From JAAXGX01 sp965203565 (lineage in GTDB: Bacteria; Acidobacteriota; Vicinamibacteria; Vicinamibacterales; UBA8438), in contig OZ241896.1 of the NCBI GenBank assembly GCA_965203565.1, positions 3,844,001-3,908,000 of the forward strand: a stretch of 64,000 nucleotides of DNA, read 5' to 3'. Below the pieces are notes generated by a model. The model was not told the origin of the DNA and searched no databases. It saw only the letters and a list, made by a program, of their open reading frames with translations. Every line of letters starts with the position of its first letter. Position 1 is the first letter of the stretch. Positions 35,285 through 44,787 of the stretch are shown here, in pieces. Position numbers and translations under genes: made by a program.

Positions 35285-37963
35285 ATGTCCAGCAGGTTTC
35301 CGTTCGGTGAGTCACCGTCCGGCGCGTCCGTTTCCGGGTGGATCGCGCTGATCGTCATCGTCGTCGGGCTCGCGGCGCCCGTGTCCGCGCAGGACGACCT
35401 GACGCCGGAACAGCGCCAGGCGCTCGCCGACGCGCTCGACATGTCGGTGGCGGAGGTCCGGGCGATGGGTCTGTCGCCCGACGAAGCGCAGGTCCTGCTC
35501 GAAGGGTTCACCGAGGAGACGGTCGTCGTCGGCTCCCGCGCCCGGCCGCGGACCGTCGCCGCGTCGCCGGTGCCGGTCGACGTCCTCTCGACGTCCGACA
35601 TCAGCAGCCAGGGGACGGTCAACCTGCAGGACCAGATCCGGACGGTCGTCCCGTCGTTCAACGTCAACACGCAGCCGATCAGCGACGCCTCCACGGTCGT
35701 CCGGCCCGCGATGCTCCGCAACCTGGCGCCCGACCACACGCTGGTCCTGGTGAACGGGAAACGCCGTCACCGGTCGTCGATCATCGACTGGCACGGCGGC
35801 AACGGCGTGGCGTACGGGTCGCAGGGGTCCGACATCTCCACCATCCCGGCCATCGCGCTCCGGCAGGTCGAGGTGCTGCGCGACGGCGCGGCGGCGCAGT
35901 ACGGGTCGGACGCCATCGCCGGCGTGATGAACTTCCAGCTCAAGGACGCCGCGTCCGGCGGCGCGTTCGAGGTGGGCGCCGGCACGTTCAGCCTGGGGGA
36001 CGGCGAGGCGTTCAACGTCGCCGGCAACGTCGGGCTGCCGCTCGGCGCCGCCGGCTTCGCCAACCTCAGCCTGGAGTACGGCGGATCGAACCCGACCAAC
36101 CGGAGCGCCGCCCGCAGCGACGCCATCGCGCTGATCGCGGCCGGGAACCGGTTCGTCGAATCCGACACCCCGCAGGTCTGGGGATCGCCGGACGTCGACG
36201 ACGACCTGAAGCTGTTCGGAAACTTCGGCTACACCACCGGCGCCGGGGTGCAGCTCTACAGCCACGCCAACTACGCCAGCCGGCAGGTGATCGGCGGCTT
36301 CTTCTTCCGGAACCCGAACACGCGCGGCGGCGTCTTCAGCGGCGACGGCGGCCAGACGCTGCTGGTCGGCGACCGGGTGTGGGCCGACACCGGCGTCGCG
36401 GGCGCGGGCGGCTGCCCGGCCGTCCCGATCGTCAGCGACACGCCCGACGCCGCCGCCCTGGCGGCGGTCGCGGCCGATCCGGACTGCTTCACGCTCTACA
36501 GCCGGTTCCCGGGCGGCTTCACGCCGAGCTTCGGCGGCGACGCGAAGGACATGTCGATCGTCGGCGGCGTCCGCGGCTTCACCGACGCCGGCTTCAACTG
36601 GGACGCGAGCGTTTCGGTCGGCGCCCACGAGACCGACCTGTTCATCCGCGACACCGTCAACGCCTCGCTCGGCTACGACACCCCCACCGCGTTCGATCTC
36701 GGCGGCAACCGGCAGCAGGAGATCGGGCTCAACTTCGACGTTTCGTACGCCGCCACCGAGATGGTCAACGTCGCCGCCGGCGCGGAGTGGCGCGACGAGC
36801 GGTACGAGACGACGCGGGGCGAGCCGGCGTCGTGGACGGTCGGCCCCTACGGCCGGGGGCAGGGTTTCTCGGCGGGGTCGAACGGGTTCTTCGGCTACGG
36901 GCCGCTCGCCGAGGGGAAGTGGAGCCGGAGCAACGTCGCCGTCTACGGCGACGTCGAGGTGACCAGCCTCGAGGACGACTGGACGTTCGGCGGAGCGCTC
37001 CGCTTCGAGGATTTCGAAGACTTCGGAACGACGACGAACGGCAAGGTCTCCGGCCGCTTCCGCTTCGTGCGCGCCAGCGTGAGCACCGGGTTCCGCGCGC
37101 CGACGCCCGGCCAGCAGAACGGCTTCAACATCTCGACCATCTTCGATCCCGGCGTCGGCGATCTGGTCAACAACGGCGTCATCCCGTCGATCTCGCCGGT
37201 GGCCGCCCTGCGGGGCGGCGAGCCGCTCCGGCCGGAGGAGTCGGTCAACTACACCGTCGGCGTGGTGTTCGACACCGGAGAGTTCAACTTCTCCGCCGAC
37301 TATTTCCGGATCGACGTCTCCGACCGGATCGGCATCACCAGCAACTTCAGCCTGCGGGACGACGAGATCGCGGCGCTGCTGGGGCAGGGGGTGGACGCCG
37401 CCCGCGACCTGAAGAACTTCCGGTTCTTCACCAACGCGTTCGACACCCGGTCGCAGGGGATCGACGTCGTGTCGACGTACACGCCGATCGCCCTCCGCGG
37501 CGCCACGACGTTCAGCGCCGTCTTCAACTACACCGACACCGACGTGACCGACAACGCGCAGGGGCTGCTCAGCGACCGGCGGATCGCCGAGTACGCCTAC
37601 GCGCTGCCGCGCGTCCGCTGGAACGTCGGCGTCACGCAGCGGTTCGGACGGGTGAGCCTGCTCGGCCGGGTGAACTACTTCGGCGGCTGGTACGACTGGG
37701 ACAGCGGGTTCAGGCAGGTCTTCACGCCGTCCGGCGGGGTCGAGCAGGGGTTCTTCGACGGCCGGCCGATCGTCGACGCCGAGATGAACGTCGACCTCGA
37801 CGGCGGCGTGACGCTGTCGATCGGCGGCCAGAACCTGTTCAACACCTATCCGGACGAGAGCGCGCGCGCCATGTCGGTCGGCGAGAAGTACAGCGAGTAC
37901 ACGCCGTGGGGATTCAACGGCGCGTACTACTACGTCCGCGTCGGGTACGGCTGGGGAATGTAG
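35285..37963 (+). CDS. TonB-dependent outer-membrane receptor
   Basis: ATG 35285 follows GGAGAAGG. The 892-residue protein has a signal peptide (WIALIVIVVGLAAPVSAQ), a short helical extension (QRQALADALDMSVAEVRAMG), then the TonB box region (EETVVVGSRARPRTV). The plug domain includes PVPVDVLSTSDISSQG, NLAPDHTLVLVNGKRRH and VEVLRDGAAAQYGSDAIAGV. The rest is a beta-barrel (FEVGAGTFSLGDGEAFNVAG, NVSTGFRAPTPGQ-like strand, TLSIGGQNLFNTYPDE). It imports an unknown large substrate, energised by TonB-ExbBD. MITE copy F lies about 190 bp upstream and may touch its regulatory region. Confidence 0.9.
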   Translation: MSSRFPFGESPSGASVSGWIALIVIVVGLAAPVSAQDDLTPEQRQALADALDMSVAEVRAMGLSPDEAQVLLEGFTEETVVVGSRARPRTVAASPVPVDVLSTSDISSQGTVNLQDQIRTVVPSFNVNTQPISDASTVVRPAMLRNLAPDHTLVLVNGKRRHRSSIIDWHGGNGVAYGSQGSDISTIPAIALRQVEVLRDGAAAQYGSDAIAGVMNFQLKDAASGGAFEVGAGTFSLGDGEAFNVAGNVGLPLGAAGFANLSLEYGGSNPTNRSAARSDAIALIAAGNRFVESDTPQVWGSPDVDDDLKLFGNFGYTTGAGVQLYSHANYASRQVIGGFFFRNPNTRGGVFSGDGGQTLLVGDRVWADTGVAGAGGCPAVPIVSDTPDAAALAAVAADPDCFTLYSRFPGGFTPSFGGDAKDMSIVGGVRGFTDAGFNWDASVSVGAHETDLFIRDTVNASLGYDTPTAFDLGGNRQQEIGLNFDVSYAATEMVNVAAGAEWRDERYETTRGEPASWTVGPYGRGQGFSAGSNGFFGYGPLAEGKWSRSNVAVYGDVEVTSLEDDWTFGGALRFEDFEDFGTTTNGKVSGRFRFVRASVSTGFRAPTPGQQNGFNISTIFDPGVGDLVNNGVIPSISPVAALRGGEPLRPEESVNYTVGVVFDTGEFNFSADYFRIDVSDRIGITSNFSLRDDEIAALLGQGVDAARDLKNFRFFTNAFDTRSQGIDVVSTYTPIALRGATTFSAVFNYTDTDVTDNAQGLLSDRRIAEYAYALPRVRWNVGVTQRFGRVSLLGRVNYFGGWYDWDSGFRQVFTPSGGVEQGFFDGRPIVDAEMNVDLDGGVTLSIGGQNLFNTYPDESARAMSVGEKYSEYTPWGFNGAYYYVRVGYGWGM

Positions 37964-37982
37964 CAGCGCCGCGCGCGGGCCG

Positions 37983-38963
37983 GTGCCGGCCGTGCTTCAC
38001 GACCTCCTGCTGATCGCGGCCGGGTTCGCCCTCGTCGCCAAGGGGGGCGGCCTGTTCGTCGACTCCAGCATCCGGATCGGCCGGGCGCTGGGGATCCCGC
38101 GATTCATCATCGGCGGCACGCTGGTGAGTCTGGCGACCACCGCGCCGGAGCTCACGGTGTCGGCGACGGCCAGCACCCTGGGCGACTCCGGCATCGCGCT
38201 GGGGAACGCCGTCGGATCCTGCATCTGCAACATCGGGCTGATCGTCGGAATGGTGGCGCTCATCATGCCGGTGGAGGTCGACCGGTCCGACTTCGTCCGG
38301 CGCGCCGCCTGGATGGTCGCCGCCGGCGTGCTGGTCGTCGCGTTCTCGTGGGACCGGTCGATGGAGCGGATCTACGGCGCCGCGCTGCTGGCGCTGGCCG
38401 GCGCGTATCTGGCCTGGGATCTGGCCGGCATCGTCCGGTCGCGCGCGGCGGGCGACGGGCCGGCCGCGGAAGCGGAGGATCGCCGGGAGCTCGCGCGCGC
38501 GGCCGGCTGGTTCGCGGCGGGCGGCGTCTGCGTCGTGGCCGGCAGCCGGTTGCTCGTCACGTCCGGCCAGGGGCTGGCCGAGGCGTTCGGCGTCCCGTCG
38601 GCGATCATCGGCTTCTCGGTCATCGCGATCGGGACCTCGGTCCCGGAGCTCGTCACGGGGGTCGCCGCGGCGCGCAAGGGAGCGCCCGACCTGTCGCTCG
38701 GCAACATCATCGGCGCGAACGTGCTGAACCTGCTGCTGATCGTCGGCCTCTCGGGCGCGATCCAGCCGCTCGCGCTCGATCCGTTCAGCCAGCGGTACGG
38801 ATTTCCCTGGCTCGGAATCTTCTTTCTGGCGGTCGTGGGCGTCGTCCTCCGGCACGGCGTGGTCCGGCGCGCGGCGGGGATCGGCTTCCTCATCCTGTAC
38901 GCGCTGTACGTCGTCGGCCTGACGTCGCTCCCGACCCTGGCGCCGCTCCCGGCGGCCGGTTGA
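37983..38963 (+). CDS. Sodium/calcium-exchanger (CaCA) family antiporter
   Basis: GTG 37983, 326 residues, about ten membrane helices. The two inverted alpha repeats are present: GGTLVSLATTAPELTVSATA with GNAVGSCICNIGLIVG, and GFSVIAIGTSVPELVTGVAA with LGNIIGANVLNLLLIVG. The paired acidic residues in APEL and VPEL coordinate the cation. The family (YrbG-like in bacteria) exchanges Ca2+ or Na+ against H+ or Na+. It lies 19 bp after the TonB receptor and 4 bp before a thioesterase, so these may be co-transcribed. Confidence 0.9.
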   Translation: MPAVLHDLLLIAAGFALVAKGGGLFVDSSIRIGRALGIPRFIIGGTLVSLATTAPELTVSATASTLGDSGIALGNAVGSCICNIGLIVGMVALIMPVEVDRSDFVRRAAWMVAAGVLVVAFSWDRSMERIYGAALLALAGAYLAWDLAGIVRSRAAGDGPAAEAEDRRELARAAGWFAAGGVCVVAGSRLLVTSGQGLAEAFGVPSAIIGFSVIAIGTSVPELVTGVAAARKGAPDLSLGNIIGANVLNLLLIVGLSGAIQPLALDPFSQRYGFPWLGIFFLAVVGVVLRHGVVRRAAGIGFLILYALYVVGLTSLPTLAPLPAAG

Positions 38964-38967
38964 CGGC

Positions 38968-39399
38968 ATGCGCCCGACGCCGCCGCCCGGCTACCGGCCG
39001 TACGAGTACGACGACCCGTTCGAGGACCACGTCGGACCGTTCGGCTGCAAGGTGGAGGACGGCCGGATCGCGTTCGCGTTCCAGGCCGACGGCCGCCACC
39101 GCAACACCGGGGGCGCCGTCCACGGCGGGATGCTGATGACGTTCGCCGACTTCGCCCTCTGCCTGACCGCGGTCTGGGACCAGCCGGGGGAACGGTGCGT
39201 CACGGTGGCGTGCAACTGCGAATTCGTGGCGGCCGGGACGCCCGGCGAACTGATCGAGGCGTCCGGGGAGGTGGTGCGCCGGACCGGGTCGCTCACGTTC
39301 GTGCGGGGACAGGTGACCGCCGCCGGCCGCGTGCTGCTGAACTACAGCGGGATCGTGAAGCGGATTCGAGGCGGGCGCGCCGCGGCGGCCGGCCCGTGA
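38968..39399 (+). CDS. PaaI-type hotdog-fold thioesterase
   Basis: The 143-residue product has the hotdog core: HRNTGGAVHGGMLMTFADFA, where HGG and the following acidic residue form the active-site loop, then CVTVACNCEFVAAGTPGELI and SGEVVRRTGSLTFVRGQVTA. These enzymes hydrolyse acyl-CoA thioesters in the cytoplasm; the natural substrate is unknown. The start is 4 bp after the antiporter stop. Confidence 0.85.
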   Translation: MRPTPPPGYRPYEYDDPFEDHVGPFGCKVEDGRIAFAFQADGRHRNTGGAVHGGMLMTFADFALCLTAVWDQPGERCVTVACNCEFVAAGTPGELIEASGEVVRRTGSLTFVRGQVTAAGRVLLNYSGIVKRIRGGRAAAAGP

Positions 39400-39423
39400 C
39401 GCCCCGGGCGGGCGACGCCCGGC

Positions 39424-39429
39424 TATAAT
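39424..39429 (+). promoter_or_regulatory. Possible -10 box (TATAAT) of the quinoprotein gene
   Basis: A consensus TATAAT stands 33 bp before the preferred ATG of the PQQ dehydrogenase, in otherwise very GC-rich sequence. No clear -35 is visible. Confidence 0.4.
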
Positions 39430-39461
39430 CCGGCAGTCGTCGTGCAGGCGGAGGGATGCAG

Positions 39462-41429
39462 ATGCGTCATCGCAACGTCCTCGTCGGATCGGTGGCCGCC
39501 TTCCTGCTCGCAGCCCCGCCGGCTGCGGCCCAGCAGGGCGCGCCGGACGGAGAATGGCCGCACTACGCGGGCGACGTCGGGGCGACGAAGTACGCGCCGC
39601 TCGACCAGATCGACCGCGGCAACGTCGGCGGCCTGCGGATCGCCTGGCGCCGGCCGGCGGTGGACCGGACGATCCTCGACCGCGTTCCGAACCTCAGCGT
39701 CACGAAGAATCTGACCGCCACGCCGCTGATGGTGGACGGCGTGCTCTACACCTCCAACGGCGTCGGTCTGGTCGAGGCGTCCGACCCCGGCACGGGGGAG
39801 ACCCTCTGGATCCAGGAGCCCATGGATCCGGCGCCGCAGGGGTACCGCGGGGCCGCGACCCGGGGCGTCGGCTACTGGACCGACGGCCGCGACCGGCGGA
39901 TCCTCGTGCAGCGGGGTCAATACCTGACCGCGCTCGACGCCCGGACCGGCGCGCCGTACCCGGACTTCGGCGACGGCGGACGCGTCAACCTGACCGCCGG
40001 GCTCGGCGGGGACGCCCGGTACCGCTGGACGGGGGCGCCGCTGGTCGTCGGCGACGTCGTCGTGATGGGCCAGTCGATGACCGACACGTTCATCACCAAG
40101 GAGGCGGTGCGGGCGCCGGTCAGGGCGTTCGACGTGCGGACCGGCGAGTTGCGGTGGGCGTTCCACACCATCCCGCGGGCGGGCGAGTTCGGCACGGACA
40201 CGTGGGAGGACGACTCGTGGGAATACTCCGGGCATGCGCCGGTCTGGTCGCTGATGAGCGCCGATCCGGAGCTCGGGTACGTCTACCTGCCGGTGACGTC
40301 GCCGACCAGCGACATGTACGGAGGGCATCGGGGGGGCGACAACCTGTACGGCCAGAGCATCGTCTGCGTCGATGCGGCGACCGGCGAGCGCGTCTGGCAC
40401 TACCAGCTGGTGCACCACGGGTTGTGGGACTACGACCTGCCGACGGCGCCGATCCTGATGGACGTCGAGGCAGCGGGTCGGCCGGGCGTCACGAAGATGG
40501 TCGTCCAGTTGACGAAGCAGGCGTTCGCGTTCGCGTTCGACCGGGCGACCGGCGAGCCGATCTGGCCGATAGAGGAGCGTCCCGTGCCGCAGTCGGCCAC
40601 CCCCGGCGAGCGAACTTCGCCCACGCAGCCGTTCCCCGTCCGGCCGCCCGCCTTCGACCGGCAGGACGCCACGGTGGACAACCTGATCGACTTCACGCCG
40701 GAGTTGCGCAAGGAAGCGCTGGAGATCGTCAGCCGTTACACGATGGGGCCGATGTTCACGCCGCCGACGGTCCGGACCGCGACGAACCTGGGCACGATTC
40801 AGCTTCCGGGGTCGCAGGGCGGGGCCGACGTGCAGGGCGGCGCGTTCGACCCCGAGACCGGCTACCTGTACGTGCCGTCGATCACCGCGCCGTTCGTGGC
40901 CGACATCGTGGAGGGGAATCCCGACCGCACCAACCTTCGGTACGTCAAGGGCCGCCGCCTCTGGATCGGGGGGCCGCGGGGCCTCCCGCTGTTCAAGCCG
41001 CCGTACGGGCGGATCACGGCGATCGACATGACCCGGGGGGAGATCGTCTGGCAGGTCCCGAACGGACGCGGCCCGCGCGACCATCCGGCGATCCGGCATC
41101 TCGGCCTCGGCCGGCTCGGCTGGCCCGGCCGGCCGTCGCCGCTCGCCACCGCGACGCTGCTGTTCATCGGCGAGGGGTCCCGCGCGCGCGCCGAGCAGGG
41201 GGCGGACCGGATTCCCGAGGGGATGCCGCTCGAGATCGTGACGAATTACGGGGAGCCGTGGTTCCGCGCCTACGACAAGGCGACCGGCGAGGTGCTGTGG
41301 GAAACGGAGCTGCCGGGCGGCACGACCGGCGCGCCGATGACCTACCTGCACGAGGGGAAACAGTACGTCGTGGTGGCGGTTGAAGGGATCGACGAGCCGG
41401 CGCAGTGGGTGGCGTTCAGCCTGCCGTAG
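39462..41429 (+). CDS. Secreted PQQ-dependent glucose/alcohol-type dehydrogenase
   Basis: ATG 39462 is preferred over 39456 because GGAGGG lies 6 bases before it. The 655-residue product has a signal peptide (NVLVGSVAAFLLAAPPAAAQ). The propeller core shows WPHYAGDVGATKYAPLDQID, DPGTGETLWIQEP, VWHYQLVHHGLWDYDLPTAP and WETELPGGTTGAPMTYLHEG. This is the arrangement of soluble quinoprotein glucose-dehydrogenase-like enzymes without the membrane anchor. It differs from the shorter quinoprotein at 11401-13173. No cytochrome domain is attached. Confidence 0.87.
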   Translation: MRHRNVLVGSVAAFLLAAPPAAAQQGAPDGEWPHYAGDVGATKYAPLDQIDRGNVGGLRIAWRRPAVDRTILDRVPNLSVTKNLTATPLMVDGVLYTSNGVGLVEASDPGTGETLWIQEPMDPAPQGYRGAATRGVGYWTDGRDRRILVQRGQYLTALDARTGAPYPDFGDGGRVNLTAGLGGDARYRWTGAPLVVGDVVVMGQSMTDTFITKEAVRAPVRAFDVRTGELRWAFHTIPRAGEFGTDTWEDDSWEYSGHAPVWSLMSADPELGYVYLPVTSPTSDMYGGHRGGDNLYGQSIVCVDAATGERVWHYQLVHHGLWDYDLPTAPILMDVEAAGRPGVTKMVVQLTKQAFAFAFDRATGEPIWPIEERPVPQSATPGERTSPTQPFPVRPPAFDRQDATVDNLIDFTPELRKEALEIVSRYTMGPMFTPPTVRTATNLGTIQLPGSQGGADVQGGAFDPETGYLYVPSITAPFVADIVEGNPDRTNLRYVKGRRLWIGGPRGLPLFKPPYGRITAIDMTRGEIVWQVPNGRGPRDHPAIRHLGLGRLGWPGRPSPLATATLLFIGEGSRARAEQGADRIPEGMPLEIVTNYGEPWFRAYDKATGEVLWETELPGGTTGAPMTYLHEGKQYVVVAVEGIDEPAQWVAFSLP

Positions 41430-41447
41430 CAGCAGCGGACGATCCGC

Positions 41448-42458
41448 ATGACCGGCGACGGCTTGCCGCCCATCGAGCTCCGTCAGGCTGTCGACGCAGC
41501 GGTCAGAGGAGTCAGCCTCGGGGTGTTGCGAGCCGCCGCCGCGAACCTGTCGGCCACGTACCGGAGCGGCGGCGCCGCGGCCGTCCGGCGCGCCGGAGTC
41601 GGAGTCGACGTCGGCCGGCTCGCGTACGCCGCGGCGCGGATGCCCGCCACGTACCGCGCGGCGGCCGCGGCGTTGCGCGAGCTCCGCGCCCGCCGCCCCC
41701 GGCTGCGAGTCGGCAGTCTGCTCGACGTCGGGTCCGGACCGGCCACCTGCCTGTGGGCCGCGGGGTCGGCGTTCAGCGAGCTGGCCCGCGCCACGCTGAT
41801 CGAGCCGGACCCGGCGATGGCCGCGCTCGGCAGGCGGTTGACGCAGGGATCGTCGCTCACGTCCCGCGTGGACGTTACGTGGCGGGCCGCCGACGCGGGC
41901 GAGCTGGCGGCGGCTCCGGCGCACGATCTGGTCGTCGCCGGCTATCTGCTCGGCGAGCTTCCCGAGGAGCGCCGCGGGCGGATGATCGACGAGGCATGGG
42001 CCGCCGCCCGCCGCGCGGTCGTCATCATCGAGCCGGGGTCGGCCGACGGGTTCCGCCGGATCCTCGAGGCGCGCGACCGGTTGATCGCCGGGGGCGCGTC
42101 GATCGCCGCGCCGTGTCCGCATGCCGGCTGCTGTCCGATGCCGCCCGGCGACTGGTGTCACTTCGCCGCCCGGTTGAACCGGACGGCGCTGCAGCGCCGG
42201 CTCAAGGGCGGCGTCCTGGCGTACGAGGACGAGAAATATGCGTACGTCGCGGCGGTTCGGGACGCCGGCGCGCCGGCGCCGGCCCGTGTCGTCCGACGGC
42301 CCCGCACGGCGCCGGGACGGGTCACGCTGCGGTTGTGCCGGCCGGACGGCCTGCGGGACGAAACGGTGACCAGAACCCGCCGCGCCGAGTACCGCGCGGC
42401 CCGGAAGGCGGCGTGGGGAGATAGCTGGCAGCCCGTGGTGGAACCCCGCAGCAGGTGA
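41448..42458 (+). CDS. Rsm22-like small-ribosomal-subunit methyltransferase, tail from a MITE fragment
   Basis: The 336-residue protein has a SAM site (GSLLDVGSGPATCLWAAGS, LIEPDPAMAALGRRL), a VVAGYLLGELPEE strand, VVIIEPGSADGF, and the Rsm22 Cys-rich region APCPHAGCCPMPPGDWCHFA followed by LNRTALQRRLKGG and EDEKYAYVAA. Rsm22 proteins are linked to ribosome assembly and may bind an Fe-S cluster. The last residues (QPVVEPRSR) are encoded by a 21-bp remnant of the MITE end, so the original stop was displaced. Confidence 0.85.
   Translation: MTGDGLPPIELRQAVDAAVRGVSLGVLRAAAANLSATYRSGGAAAVRRAGVGVDVGRLAYAAARMPATYRAAAAALRELRARRPRLRVGSLLDVGSGPATCLWAAGSAFSELARATLIEPDPAMAALGRRLTQGSSLTSRVDVTWRAADAGELAAAPAHDLVVAGYLLGELPEERRGRMIDEAWAAARRAVVIIEPGSADGFRRILEARDRLIAGGASIAAPCPHAGCCPMPPGDWCHFAARLNRTALQRRLKGGVLAYEDEKYAYVAAVRDAGAPAPARVVRRPRTAPGRVTLRLCRPDGLRDETVTRTRRAEYRAARKAAWGDSWQPVVEPRSR
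42429..42449 (+). repeat. 21-bp remnant of a MITE end
   Basis: CAGCCCGTGGTGGAACCCCG plus a final C equals the left end of element copy C. No core or right end follows. It is either a deletion derivative or a captured end, now coding for the tail of the Rsm22-like protein. Confidence 0.75.
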
Positions 42459-42505
42459 CGGCGCCGCCGCGCGCAGCGGCTCGGCCGAGACCGGGCGCCG
42501 GGCGA

Positions 42506-43234
42506 ATGCGGCAAGGTTTCCGCCGCGGGCCGCCGGCCGGCGGCGTTCTCGCGGGATTCGTCCTGTGGGGGTCGGTCCTGGCGGGACTCGTCCACGCGCC
42601 GCCGGCCGCCGCGCAGGCGCTTGACGCCGTCGGCGCCAACGCGATCGCGGACCGACCGACGCCCGCCGGGCCGCGGCGGTCGGTCCGTGGGTTCGTGCAG
42701 GTGGGATGGCTCCGGTTCTCGGCGGGCGACAGCTTCGAGGCGGTCACCGGGAGCGCCGCCGGCTTCGTCTACGGCGGCGGCGTGCAGTTCGGCCTGTCGA
42801 ACGGCTTTTTCCTGCAAGGGAGCGTCGAACGGTACGCCGCACGCGGCCAGCGCGTGTTCGTGCACGCCGGGCAGGTCTTCGCGCTGGGCATTCCCCATGA
42901 GGTCGCGATCACGCCGATCCGGCTTTCGGCCGGCTACCGGCGCACGCTGCGGCCGGGTCTCGACGGTTACGTCGGCGCGGGCGGCGGCGTGCACCTGCTC
43001 GAAGAGCGCGCCCCGTTCGGTCCGTCCGACGGCGACGCGGCCGCCGGGCGGCACGGCAGCGGCCACGCGCTGTTCGGCGTCGAAACCCCGCTGCGGCCGT
43101 GGCTGCGCGTCGGCGGTGAAGGCCAGTGGACCTGGGCGCCCGGCGCGATCGGGGCGGCCGGCGCCGCCGCCGCGTTCGACGAGCGCGACCTGGGCGGCTT
43201 CACCTTTCGGGTCAAGTTGTCGGTAGGGTATTGA
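42506..43234 (+). CDS. Outer-membrane beta-barrel protein
   Basis: ATG 42506 gives 242 residues; an upstream GTG at 42455 is possible. A signal peptide (GGVLAGFVLWGSVLAGLVHA) ends at AAAQA. The mature part alternates in barrel-like strands (RGFVQVGWLRFSAGDSF, GGGVQFGLSNGFFLQGSVER, RVGGEGQWTWAPGA) and ends with an aromatic C-terminal strand (TFRVKLSVGY). It lies 5 bp before the subtilase gene. Role unknown. Confidence 0.7.
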   Translation: MRQGFRRGPPAGGVLAGFVLWGSVLAGLVHAPPAAAQALDAVGANAIADRPTPAGPRRSVRGFVQVGWLRFSAGDSFEAVTGSAAGFVYGGGVQFGLSNGFFLQGSVERYAARGQRVFVHAGQVFALGIPHEVAITPIRLSAGYRRTLRPGLDGYVGAGGGVHLLEERAPFGPSDGDAAAGRHGSGHALFGVETPLRPWLRVGGEGQWTWAPGAIGAAGAAAAFDERDLGGFTFRVKLSVGY

Positions 43235-43239
43235 AGCCG

Positions 43240-44787
43240 ATGCCGCGCAGCTTCTGGCCGGCGGGCGTGTGCTGTCTGGCGCTGGGCGGCGCCGCGCTGG
43301 CGGGAGTCCCGCAGGCCGGCGTCGGCCAGACCGTCGCGCGGCCGGGCGGCCGCGTCGTCGCGCCGGCCGCAATCCGCGCCGTCGACAGCGGCTATCGGCC
43401 TGCGGCGGCGGCAGCGCGCGGGCCGATCGCGATCTCGCGGAATTCCGCATCGCCGCCGTCGGCGGCGTCGCCCCCCTACGTCCCGGGCCAGGTCATCGTC
43501 AAGTTCTCGGAGCGTCGCGCGCCGCCCGCCGGGCTGAACGTCCGCGCCGTCGTCCGGCCGCCGCTGGCGGACTTCGACCTGCTGACGCTCGATCCGGGAT
43601 CGGACCCGGAGGCCGCGGCGCGCGCGCTGAGCGCCCGGGCCGACGTGGAGTACGCCCAGGCGGCGTACCTTCGACAGGCCCAGTTCACCCCGAACGACCC
43701 GCTGTTCGCCCGGCAGTGGAACCTGCCGGCGATCGGGATGCAGCGCGCATGGGAGATCAATGCGGGCGCCAGCGACGCGATCGTCGTCGCGGTGATCGAC
43801 ACCGGCGTCGCCTTCGAGGACGCCGACTTCCGGTTCGAGGCGGAGGCGTTTTCGGTGAACGACGTTCCGTACCCGGCCCTCGGGACGATCTCGGTCCCGT
43901 TCGCGGCGGCGCCGGAGCTGGCCGGCCCCGACCGGTTCGCGGCGCCGTTCGACTTCGTCTGGCGGGACGGCCATCCGGTCGACTTCGACGGCCACGGCAC
44001 GCACGTCGCCGGCACGATCGGGCAGTTGACGGACAACGGGCTCGGGGCGGCCGGCGTGGCGTTCAACGTCCGGATCATGCCGCTCAAGGTGCTGATCGGC
44101 CCGTGGGACCTGATCCTGGGCGGCGCGCCCGTCTGCTGCGGCGGCTCCGACGCCGACATCGCCGAGGCGATCCGGTACGCGGTCCGGTTCGGCGCGAAGG
44201 TGATCAACATGAGCCTCGGCGGGCCGTCGCCGTCGCCGGCGATCGAAGACGCGATCCGCCACGCCGTCGGCCGGGGCGTCTTCGTCGCCGTGGCGGCCGG
44301 CAACGAGTTCCAGGTGGACAACGACGTGCTCTATCCGGCCGCATCGGTCGACACGATCGACGGGGCGGTGGCGGTCGGAGCGGTCGATCGGCGGCTGCGC
44401 CGGGCGTACTACTCGAACACCGGCTCGTACATCGAGGTGGTGGCGCCGGGAGGAGAGCAGCGGGAGGAAGGGCCGACGGGCGGCATCCTGCAGCAGACGC
44501 TCGACACGCGGTTCACCGACACGTTCCGCATCGGGCCGTCCCGGTTCGGACCGCCGCGGTTCGACGTGCTGAGCTTCAGCTTCCTCGAGGGGACCTCGAT
44601 GGCCGCGCCTCACGTCGCCGGCCTGGCGGCGCTCCTGATGACGCAGGGCGTCACCGACCCGGCGGCGATCGAAGCGGCGATCAAGCAGTTCGCGACCGAT
44701 CTGGGCGCGCCCGGCCGGGACGACCAGTTCGGCCACGGCCTGATCGACGCGCCGGCGACGCTGCGCGGGTTCGGTCTGGCCCGATGA
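43240..44787 (+). CDS. Secreted subtilisin-like (S8) serine protease
   Basis: ATG 43240, 515 residues, with a signal peptide (VCCLALGGAALAGVPQAGVG). A propeptide-like segment follows (YVPGQVIVKFSERRAPPAGL). The catalytic triad is complete: D187 in VAVIDTGV, H252 in DGHGTHVAGT and S453 in LEGTSMAAPHVAG, with the oxyanion Asn in AAGNEFQ. It probably degrades or processes proteins outside the cytoplasm. Its TGA stop overlaps the ATG of the DUF4159 gene. Confidence 0.92.
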   Translation: MPRSFWPAGVCCLALGGAALAGVPQAGVGQTVARPGGRVVAPAAIRAVDSGYRPAAAAARGPIAISRNSASPPSAASPPYVPGQVIVKFSERRAPPAGLNVRAVVRPPLADFDLLTLDPGSDPEAAARALSARADVEYAQAAYLRQAQFTPNDPLFARQWNLPAIGMQRAWEINAGASDAIVVAVIDTGVAFEDADFRFEAEAFSVNDVPYPALGTISVPFAAAPELAGPDRFAAPFDFVWRDGHPVDFDGHGTHVAGTIGQLTDNGLGAAGVAFNVRIMPLKVLIGPWDLILGGAPVCCGGSDADIAEAIRYAVRFGAKVINMSLGGPSPSPAIEDAIRHAVGRGVFVAVAAGNEFQVDNDVLYPAASVDTIDGAVAVGAVDRRLRRAYYSNTGSYIEVVAPGGEQREEGPTGGILQQTLDTRFTDTFRIGPSRFGPPRFDVLSFSFLEGTSMAAPHVAGLAALLMTQGVTDPAAIEAAIKQFATDLGAPGRDDQFGHGLIDAPATLRGFGLAR

